Positions 56,374-64,000 of a stretch of DNA of 64,000 nucleotides are shown piece by piece. The notes under the pieces are model-generated. The model was not told the DNA's origin and did no database searches. It saw nothing but the letters and a program-made list of their open reading frames with translations. The stretch is taken from the NCBI RefSeq assembly GCF_029867415.1, contig NW_026706261.1, positions 1 through 64,000 of the forward strand. The letters are read 5' to 3'. Each line of letters starts with the position of its first letter. Within the stretch, counting starts at the first letter, position 1. The stretch is from Vicia villosa (Eukaryota; Streptophyta; Magnoliopsida; Fabales; Fabaceae). The position numbers and the translations under genes were made by a program.

Positions 56374-59300
56374 TTATCTTGTGGGTTGTATCGTTTGATT
56401 GACGTTTGCGTTTGTTTCAGATCCTTCTAATGGTGGTGGCGCAGATGGTGGAAAGTCTTCAAGAAGGGGTTCCAAAAAATCAGTAAGGTTGTCGAAGGGG
56501 AGCGGTTGGAAATCCACTTGTGGTTCATTGTCGTAGTAAGGTCGTAGCAGTGAGACATGCACAACGGGGTGGATACACGAAGAAGAAGGTAAATCTAACA
56601 TATAAGCCACTTCTCCTATACGCTTAAAGATCTTGAATGGCCCAAAGAAGCGTTTTGCCAGTTTTTCTGATGTTCTCTTTTGGACAGTGTTTTGGCGGTA
56701 TGGCTGAAGTTTAAGGAGTACCAGATCGTTTGGATGAAAGGTGTAGTCGATTCTTTTCTTATTCGCCTGTTTTTCCATTGCATTTCTACTTTTCTGTAAA
56801 TTCTGTTTAAGCTTGACAAGAATGTATGTGTGTTGTTGCAGGGAAGTACCCAAAGGGTCTATGTGTGTCGAGTCCGTGAGGTAATTTGTGATGTTAGGAG
56901 GGTCTCTTCCGTAGAGAGCTTTGAATGGTGTCATGTTCGTAGCTATGTGGAAGGAGGTGTTGTACCAGAACTTAGCAAGATGTAGAAATTTGTACCATTG
57001 CTTCGGATGGTCGCTGACAAAGCATCTGAGGTATGTCTCCACCGATCTGTTTACCACTTCAGTTTGTCCGTCAGTTTCTTGATGATAAGAAGTGCTGTAT
57101 TTTAGTGTAGTTCCCTGGGCCTTGAAGAATTCTCTCCAAAAGGTGCTGAGAAACAGCGGATCTCTGTCAGAAACGATTGATTTGGGTGTCCCATGCAAAC
57201 AAAAAATCTCTACCATGAAGCGTGAAGCAAGGTGCTTAGCGGTGAAATTGGTTGGAAGGGCCAAGAAATGGACAAACTTGGTGAGGCGGTCGCAAATCAC
57301 CCAAATTACTGTATGGCCGAAAGAGTTCGGAAGATGTGTAATAAAGTCCATGGTAAGATCTTCCCACACTTGTTTAGGAATTGGGAGAGGTTGTAGCAAT
57401 CCTTTTTTTTTCTGAGTAAGAGACTTATTATGTTGGCAGGTGGAACAGTGCTTCAAAAAGTATTTTACCTCAAGGTAGAGTCCTGTCCATGCAAAGGATT
57501 TAGAGAGTCGAGCAATAGTGGCTTTTACCCCTGAATGTCCTGCTGATGGTGTGTTGTGAAATTCATGCAGAATGGAAGGACAAAAGCCGAGGACATCAGG
57601 TATAAATTTTTTATCTCTATATAACAATAAACCCTTGTTGAACCTGAAGGAGTTACTGTCACTGTCCGATTGAGTAAACTCTTTGATTGTATTCTGACCT
57701 TGTGTTGTATTTGCATAAAAATGCTGGAGTTTGGCAATGATTTCTGGGACATTTGAAGAGAGAGTCAACATCAATGAATCTTCGGGTGGGAACTGCCTGC
57801 TTAGAGCGTCTGCTACAAGATTACAGCGTCCAGGTTTGTAAAAAATTTCAAAATTAAAACCTTGTAACTTAGAGGTCCATTTTTGCTGCTCTGGGGTTTG
57901 TATCTTCTGTAGTAACAAGCTGCGGAGACTCTTTTGATCTGTATGAATGTGAAAATGTTGTCCGATAAGGTATTGACGCCATTTCTTTACTGCTTCTGTG
58001 ACAGCATACATCTCTCGAACGTAGACAGAAGCAGCTTGCATCCTTGGGCACATCTTTTTGCTGAAGAAGGCGATGGGGTGACCTTCTTGAGAAAGCACAA
58101 CGCCTATTGCAACTCCGGAAGCATCTGTTTTGACAATAAAAGTTTTTGTAAAATTAGGCAAGGCAAGAACCGGCATGTCGGTCATCTTGTGCTTTAATTC
58201 TGTAAAGGCTAAAGTAGCCTCTGTACTCCATTGAAATTTAGTAGAACGTAACAAATCGGTGAGGGGAGCGGCGAGTGTGGCGTAATTTCGAACAAAACGT
58301 CTATAAAATCCGGTGAGGCCTAAAAACCCACGGAGTGTCGTGAGTGATCGTGGTGGAGGCCAATCCAATATTGCCTTCACCTTTTCCGGATCAGGTGCAA
58401 CACCGCCTGCTGATATCACATGCCCTAAGTAATCAATTTGATCTGCTGCAAAAACACACTTAGAAAGTTTGGCATAGAAAGAATTAGATTTTAATAAGTC
58501 CAACACAACCTGCAAATGAATTAAGTGCTCAGAGAAATTAGGACTATAAATGAGAATGTCATCAAAGAAAACTAAAACAAATTTTCGTAGATGAGGTCTA
58601 AGTAGGTCATTCATAGCTGATTGGAAAGTCGACAGGGGCATTTGTCAAACCGAATGGCATGACAAGGAATTCATAATGCCCGTCAAATGTTCGGAAAGCT
58701 GTCTTATGCGTATCTTCCGATGCAAGTCGGATCTGGTGATAACCTGAGCGTAAGTCTATCTTAGTGAAAATAGTAGCAGAACTCAATTCGTCTAACAACT
58801 CATCTATGGTTGGGATGGGAAAACGGTCTTTGATAGTAACTGCGTTAAGGGCTCGGTAATCCATGCAAAAACGCCAAGTTCCATCTTTTTTTTTACTAAG
58901 AGAACTGGTGATGAAAAAGGGTTGCTGCTAGGTATAATTGTCCCTTCTTGTAATATTTCTTGAATTAGGGTTGTCATAGCGTCTTTTTGTGAGTGTGGAT
59001 AACGATAAGGCTTCACATTGATGGGTTGGGTATGTGGCAAAAGATTTATGTGATGGTCATGCGGTCTGCAAGGAGGAAGGATCTTTGGGTGTTGAAAAAT
59101 GGTTTCATAAGATTGAAGGAGATCAAGGATTTGAGGATGAAAAGGAGGGCTGGAATTGTTCAAGGAAATTGGGTGAGGGTCGGCTGTGTTTGAGGAAGAA
59201 GGAAGGGGATTCATAATCATGAGGTGGAGTGATGCTATGGAATCAGTGTGTATGAGGTGGCAAAGCTGGTGAAAGGAAGTGTGAATGGGATGGGTTTTGG

Positions 59301-61119
59301 GGTCACCCTTAAGAGTAATTGTTTTTTCATTGTGTAAAAAGGTAATAGATGGAATGGAAAAATCAGCTTGAATCTGGCCCAATGTTCGAAGCCATGCCAT
59401 TCCAAGCACGACATCCGCTCCCTCAATTGGTAAGAGATAAAAGGGAAGGGTGAATGAGTTATTGTTGAGGGTTAAGGGTACATCCTGGCAAATGCCTTCA
59501 CGCTACAAATGCGATCCATTGCCCACCATGACCGAAAACTGAGTGATAGGAGTTGCTGTGAGATGAAGGTGGTGAGCAATTCGAGGTTGTAAGATATTAT
59601 GTGTACTACCGGTATCAATTAATACCATGACTGGTAGCCCCCCAATATGTCCTTGAAATTTCAATGTTTGGGGTGAGAATTGACCTGTTAATGCTTGAGG
59701 AGATAGCTGGAAATAAGTGTCCCCAAGTTCATGAGTTTGTTCCGAAATCACACAATCTGACTCTATCGGAATATCTAATACATCTTCCTCTGCCAGCAAT
59801 ATGAGAAATCTGCTAGTAGCACATTTGTGTCCAACGACAAATTTTTCATCACAATTAAAACAAAGGCCTTGAGCGCGGCGTTCTTGGATTTGGGCTTGGG
59901 ATAATCTTTTGATGGGTAGTTTAGGGGGTAGTGTTGTGGAAAGAGATTTGGTTTGAAGAGTCCCTTGGGAAGGAGTTGGCTGAGTGTTTGTAACAGAATT
60001 CGGTTTTGGGGGGTATGGGGTAAAGGGTTTTGAAAATTTGGGCTTTGAGTCTTTGAGTTTATATTCAATAAGTTTGGCAAGCCCAATAGTTTGGGAAATA
60101 GTAGAGGGTCGGTGAATTGCCATCTCATTCCGAATTTCAAGGTTTAATCCAGAAATAAAACAATTTAAAATTGCATCTGGAGGTAATCCAAGGACTTGGT
60201 TACCTAACTTTTCAAATTGGGTTTGATATTGAGTAACAGACCCCTCTTGCTTTAATTTGAACAGTTCTGCTTGGTGATTAGCATAAGTAGAAGGACCAAA
60301 CCATAACTCTAAGGCTCTTTTAAAAGAAAACCAATCGGTTAATAATTGATTTTGGTACATCCATTTAAACCAACTTAAAGCATCACCCTTCATGTAAAAG
60401 GACATTAATGACAATCTATTTTCCGGTGGCAAGTTGTAAAATAGAAAAAATTGATCGGCTTGAAATAACCATTCTAATGGGTTTGACCCATCAAACATAG
60501 CTAGTTCCAATTTAGGGGTTCGAAATGGTGGTAAAGGTGCCATACTAGGGTTGAGGGGGTAGGGATTTGGGTGAATATTTGGGGTATTGTATAGCTGGGT
60601 GTGTGGAATAGGTGGCTAGTTTAGGAGATATGGTGAAAATGGGGGTAGGTCAGGTGGCGGTACTGTAGCACGCAATGACGTGGCAGTAGGAATAGTGGCT
60701 GCGATAGAGGTGGTTGGTGGCGGCCGTATAGGTGTGTGGGTAGGGGTCAGATTTTGGGATATAGGTACTGTAGCAGTAGGTATATAAGAGGTGTTTTGTG
60801 TCATACCTGATGATTCTGATGTGGATTGGGCAGCAGCAACAGCAAGTTGTTGTTGTTCTCTTTGAGTGAAAACTTGCTGAATAGCCGTCATTATGGACTC
60901 AAATCGGGAATCTTCCACTTGTCTTTCATTTGCCATTTGAGTGTGAATTTGCCCAAGCTGCTGTTTGGTTTCCGCTAAATCAGAATTCACCTTGTCAAAT
61001 CGTTCATCAATTTGTTGTTGGGTATGATTTAATGCTGTGTCAAGATGCATATGAGAGGTTAGGACAGCTTGTTCAATGATTTCTTGAGGAGAGGGTTGGG
61101 TAGGTTTGGGAGGAGCCAT
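56374..61119 (-). pseudogene. gag-pol: Reina-like gag-pol with two stops and two frameshifts
   Basis: The frame starts MAPPKPTQPSPQEII at 61119. Gag core: SFYMKGDALSWFKWMYQNQL; knuckle CFNCDEKFVVGHKC; protease VMVLIDTGSTHNI. In-frame TAG codons lie at 60616-60618 and 59503-59505. A one-base deletion in an A-run (plus-strand T-run 58886-58894) and a one-base insertion near 58633 shift the frame inside RT. Beyond it the frame is open for 755 codons: RT FFDDILIYS, RNase H FIVKTDASGVAIGVVLSQ, integrase HSGVKATIARL with CSTCQ, MDFITHLP, VSDRDPLF and QTEVVNR (catalytic D, D, E). It would not give a full polyprotein as it stands. Confidence 0.85.
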
Positions 61120-61141
61120 GAGTTCTAGATGAGAGCACCAA

Positions 61142-61402
61142 TGATAGACTACACTAAGATAACACTAGATCTAAAATGCATAAGAGATAAAAATGATAAA
61201 ACAACTTTCTTCTTAATTCTGCCTCCAAGAGAATTACAATATATAGCTAGGGTAAAGATAGCTAAATGGGCCATGGGCCACTTAACTGAAATAACAAAAC
61301 AACCCAATTAAAATAAACTACTTAAATAGCTCCTAATTTAAATGAAAATCCTTTAATAATATTGATTGGGTCTTCTTTCTAAGCCTCTCATGTTTCCTAA
61401 CA
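61142..61402 (-). repeat. 5' LTR of the Reina-like element (261 bp)
   Basis: Matches 55374-55637 except for three substitutions and a 3-base deletion near 61382. Followed by the AAAAC duplication. Confidence 0.9.
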
Positions 61403-61970
61403 AAAACTCATTCATCCATCATGTGAAACCGAAGCAGACACCAACATCCACGAGTCTCCATCGTCACCTCTAACACGTATCTTCCAAATCAACCATCAAA
61501 AACCTGTAAATCCAAACTCACTTCAGTAACCTGCAAATTCAGCACAAAAGCTCTGCAACGAGAGCAACAAAGATTCAGAACCTGCATCATCACCGCTCAG
61601 CTTCATCATAATCATGGCATAGATCGGAATTCCTAGTAGCAGCAAAAACAAGAAGAGTGACGTCGAGCTCTTACAACAATTTATTGACAACTTTGCAAAC
61701 TCGCAACGCGTATCACCTTCAGCAACAACGAATCGAAACCAATCTCGCAACACCGCTTCAACATCCTTCGGATCGCAACACGTCATCTTCACACCGACAC
61801 AGTTCCGAAAGCATTCACACCGGCAAAGATTTGAGCAGCGACGCAACAAATTTCAACAAAAACACAGACGCGCGCAACAACAATCGCGGAACCAGATCGG
61901 AATAACAACGAACCTACAATGCAACACCTCACATCTCGATCGATCGGTAACATTTTTCTAATCTCCACTC
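61403..61970 (+). repeat. Continuation of the copy III LTR
   Basis: GC-richer sequence with CGCAACACGTCATCTTCAC, comparable to the exon-like segments of the other Ogre-type LTRs, ending at GATCG|GTAACA (61947). The short ORFs on both strands are composition artefacts. It breaks off at the copia element. Confidence 0.55.
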
Positions 61971-62188
61971 TGTATTTTGCAGTCGCTATTTATTAGAGAT
62001 AGATATATTGTACAGTTAGTCTATTGTAGCTTAGTATGCATACTCTTGTATAGAATATATAAACTCTCATGTAACCTATTTTTGCTTAATCAATGAAACA
62101 GTGATTCATTCCTTTTCTCTCTCTCTATCTTCTTCTTGATTGTAACAAACTTTTTCACCTTTCATGGTGAGTTCTTGCATCCTTGACA
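61971..62188 (+). repeat. 5' LTR of a Ty1/copia element (about 200 bp)
   Basis: The right end is fixed by TTGACA before the primer site at 62189. The left end is uncertain (between 61971 and 61995). It contains ATATATAAAC at about 62055-62064, a likely TATA box, and pyrimidine-rich sequence near the end. Confidence 0.65.
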
Positions 62189-62200
62189 TGGTATCAGAGC
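62189..62200 (+). other. Primer-binding site of the copia element
   Basis: TGGTATCAGAGC, the complement of the initiator tRNA-Met 3' end used by most plant copia elements. Confidence 0.9.
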
Positions 62201-62293
62201 TATCTCAGCTCTGATAGCCATTGTTGTTCCGTTGCTCTCCTTTTTCCTCTTCTCCGCATAGCTTCTTCTTCTCTGCTCGATCTCTCTGCAACA

Positions 62294-64000
62294 ATGGCTG
62301 CTCAGAGCTTCCTCGATTTCGCTACCAACTCCGCTAATCCTTACTACCTACATCCAAACGAGAATCCAGCTCTCGTTCTGGTTACTCCACCGCTCGATGA
62401 CAAAAATTACCACACGTGGTCTCGCTCAATGCAAATCGCACTGATTTCCAAGAACAAAGATAAGTTCATCGACGGTTCTCTTCCCAAACCTGCTGTTTCC
62501 GATATCCTCTTTGCGCCTTGGATTCGTTGCAACACAATGGTTCTTGCGTGGATTCAACGCTCAATTTCTGCATCAATTGCACGTTCGGTTCTCTGGATTG
62601 ACACAGCTGCAGGTGTATGGAAGAATTTGCAGGTTAGGTTTTCACATAGCAACATTTTCCGCATATCTGACATTCAAGAAGATCTCTACAAGTTTTGCCA
62701 AGGTACTTTAGATGTGTCCAATTACTTTACTCAATTGAAGGTTCTGTGGGATGAATTGGAAACCTATCGTCCAATTCCATCATGTACTTGTGCTATCCCT
62801 TGCTCTTGTGGTGCTTCTGCTTCGATTCGTAGTTATAGGGATCAAGACTATGTGATTCGATTCCTCAAGGGTTTGAATGAGAAGTTCACTCATTCCAAAA
62901 GCCAAATCATGATGATGAATCCCTTACCTGACATCGATAAGGCTTTCTCATTGGTGATTCAGCAAGAACGAGAGATGAATTATGCTATATCTGTTGTTGC
63001 ACCTGTTGCTGGCAATGCTGATGAGAGCATAGCTCTCAATGTCTCTCAGGATGCTCAGTCAAACAAGACTTATCCTCACAAAGGAAAATATCAAGGTGCA
63101 GCTGGTGCAAGAGGCTCAAATCGTATCTGTACTCATTGTGGAAGAACTAACCATACCGTTGATACTTGTTTTATCAAGCATGGGTACCCTCCTGGCTTCA
63201 AGAACAAGCCTAAAGGCAATGGTTCTAGCTCTAATTCTCAGCCTCATACAGCAGCCAACAATGCTTCAGAGACACCTACATCAGGTTCTAGCTCTACTAA
63301 TCCCTCTTATGGTCTGACTCAAGAACAATACAACAACATTTTGGCACTGCTTCAACATTCAAAACCTGCTGTCACCACTAATTCAGTGTCTACATCTCCT
63401 CTTACACTTAACACTCTATCCTCCACCACCAATGGTAAGTCTCCCTCCCTGTGGATCCTTGACACAGGGGCCACAGATCATATCTCTTTCAATCTTTCAG
63501 CTTTTTCTAACTATCATCGAATTGTTCCAATCTCTGTCACTCTACCTAATGGATCTCACTTATCTGCTTCTATTTCTGGTTCTATCCAACTTACATCTTC
63601 CTTAACATTGCACAATGTCCTTTATATACCTTCCTTCAATGTTAATTTGATCTCTGTTGCAAAATTGTCTAAATTCAACAACTGTTTTCTTCAGTTTAAT
63701 GCTGACTCTTGTTCCATTGTGCAGAATCCTTCCATGGAAACGATTGGTATAGCTGATCTGCAACATGGACTCTATGTTCTCCATTCAAATAGTTTTCCTT
63801 CTACTTGTAATAATTCTTGTAACTCTGTAATGCCTAATGATACTTCTATATGGCACATGAGGCTAGGTCACCCTTCCCAAAAGGGTTTAGAAAACATAGC
63901 TCAAGTTTTTCCATTTGTTTCTTGTAAAGATATTGTTACTCCTTGTGATTCATGCCATATGGCCAAACAAAAGAAATTTCCCTTTCCTGACAGTGTTACA
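62294..64000 (+). CDS. gag-pol: Copia gag-pol, 5' part, open to window edge (569+ aa)
   Basis: From ATG 62294 (MAAQSFLDFATNS) the frame has no stop to base 64000. Gag: NPYYLHPNENPALVLVTPPL and NYHTWSRSMQIAL fit the copia 'Retrotran_gag_3' type. Knuckle-like CTHCGRTNHTVDTCFIKHGY near residues 279-298. Protease WILDTGATDHIS has its catalytic Asp near residue 389. The pre-integrase domain WHMRLGHPSQKG and CDSCHMAKQKKFPF follow, and the integrase core would begin just beyond the edge. The start is supported by its position 94 bases after the primer site. The intact frame suggests a recent insertion; the 3' half and second LTR are outside, so completeness cannot be judged. Confidence 0.9.
   Translation, partial: MAAQSFLDFATNSANPYYLHPNENPALVLVTPPLDDKNYHTWSRSMQIALISKNKDKFIDGSLPKPAVSDILFAPWIRCNTMVLAWIQRSISASIARSVLWIDTAAGVWKNLQVRFSHSNIFRISDIQEDLYKFCQGTLDVSNYFTQLKVLWDELETYRPIPSCTCAIPCSCGASASIRSYRDQDYVIRFLKGLNEKFTHSKSQIMMMNPLPDIDKAFSLVIQQEREMNYAISVVAPVAGNADESIALNVSQDAQSNKTYPHKGKYQGAAGARGSNRICTHCGRTNHTVDTCFIKHGYPPGFKNKPKGNGSSSNSQPHTAANNASETPTSGSSSTNPSYGLTQEQYNNILALLQHSKPAVTTNSVSTSPLTLNTLSSTTNGKSPSLWILDTGATDHISFNLSAFSNYHRIVPISVTLPNGSHLSASISGSIQLTSSLTLHNVLYIPSFNVNLISVAKLSKFNNCFLQFNADSCSIVQNPSMETIGIADLQHGLYVLHSNSFPSTCNNSCNSVMPNDTSIWHMRLGHPSQKGLENIAQVFPFVSCKDIVTPCDSCHMAKQKKFPFPDSVT

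Larger units (their letters stand above)
55374..61402 (-). mobile_element. Complete Reina-like chromovirus (Ty3/gypsy), 6,029 bp
   Basis: Short LTRs (55374-55637 and 61142-61402) flank gag-pol on the minus strand, with an AAAAC duplication on both sides (55369-55373, 61403-61407). The LTRs differ by three substitutions and a 3-base indel, so the insertion is recent. The reading frame nevertheless has two stops and two frameshifts. The primer site should lie just right-inward of 61142 (minus-strand TGGTGCTCTCAT), of uncertain tRNA type. Confidence 0.88.

Noticed and set aside
57092..57415. Plus-strand ORF opposite the Reina-like integrase
   Set aside because: Shadow of the minus-strand pol frame.

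Overview
This window is gene-poor, retrotransposon-saturated plant DNA. The LTR termini (TGTCATACCCCAAAATTT...TACA), the tRNA-Arg-type primer site TGGCGACTCTGCTGGGGA, the extra ORF before gag and the archaeal-type RNase H in pol identify Ty3/gypsy Ogre elements. Their abundance and size suggest a legume of tribe Fabeae (pea, vetch, faba bean or Lathyrus); the exact species cannot be read from the sequence. I see no host gene, rRNA or functional tRNA gene.

The layout is a nested stack. Bases 1-1953 are the 3' end of a Tat-like LTR element carrying an antisense plant-mobile-domain ORF. It sits in the primer site of 'copy I', a non-autonomous Ogre-type element (internal region 1954-7323, 3' LTR 7324-10497). 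Copy I is inserted in a long Ogre-type 3' LTR (10498-17470) that also holds a foldback MITE, a 233-bp tandem array, an (AT)n tract and a 1,983-bp TIR transposon. That LTR ends inside an Athila-like gag read on the minus strand (17471-17945, continued at 47889-48253; its 5' LTR is 48346-50063).

The Athila gag is split again by 'copy II' (17946-47888, TSD AAGGG), a young non-autonomous Ogre-type element whose only coding remnant is the zinc-knuckle tail of gag. Copy II is split by a complete, very young autonomous Ogre (23601-40978, 17,378 bp, TSD CGGAG) with intact ORF1, gag-protease and RT-RNaseH-aRNaseH-integrase ORFs.

To the right are an Ogre-type LTR end (50064-50322), a decayed Ty1/copia fragment (50323-51812), the 3' tail of a third Ogre-type element (51813-54310) and its LTR. 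That LTR is interrupted by a complete minus-strand Reina-like chromovirus (55374-61402, TSD AAAAC) and followed by a copia element whose long gag-pol ORF runs off the right edge (62294-64000).

The parts fit a helper/parasite picture. The intact Ogre supplies all replication proteins. The young non-autonomous copy shares its LTR start, polypurine tract and primer site and could be mobilised in trans. The most unusual signals are: tRNA-like cassettes with A and B boxes inside several LTRs, conserved acceptor/donor-like signals inside LTRs, a regularly spaced palindrome array in the TIR transposon, and the gag zinc knuckle kept by the non-autonomous copies.
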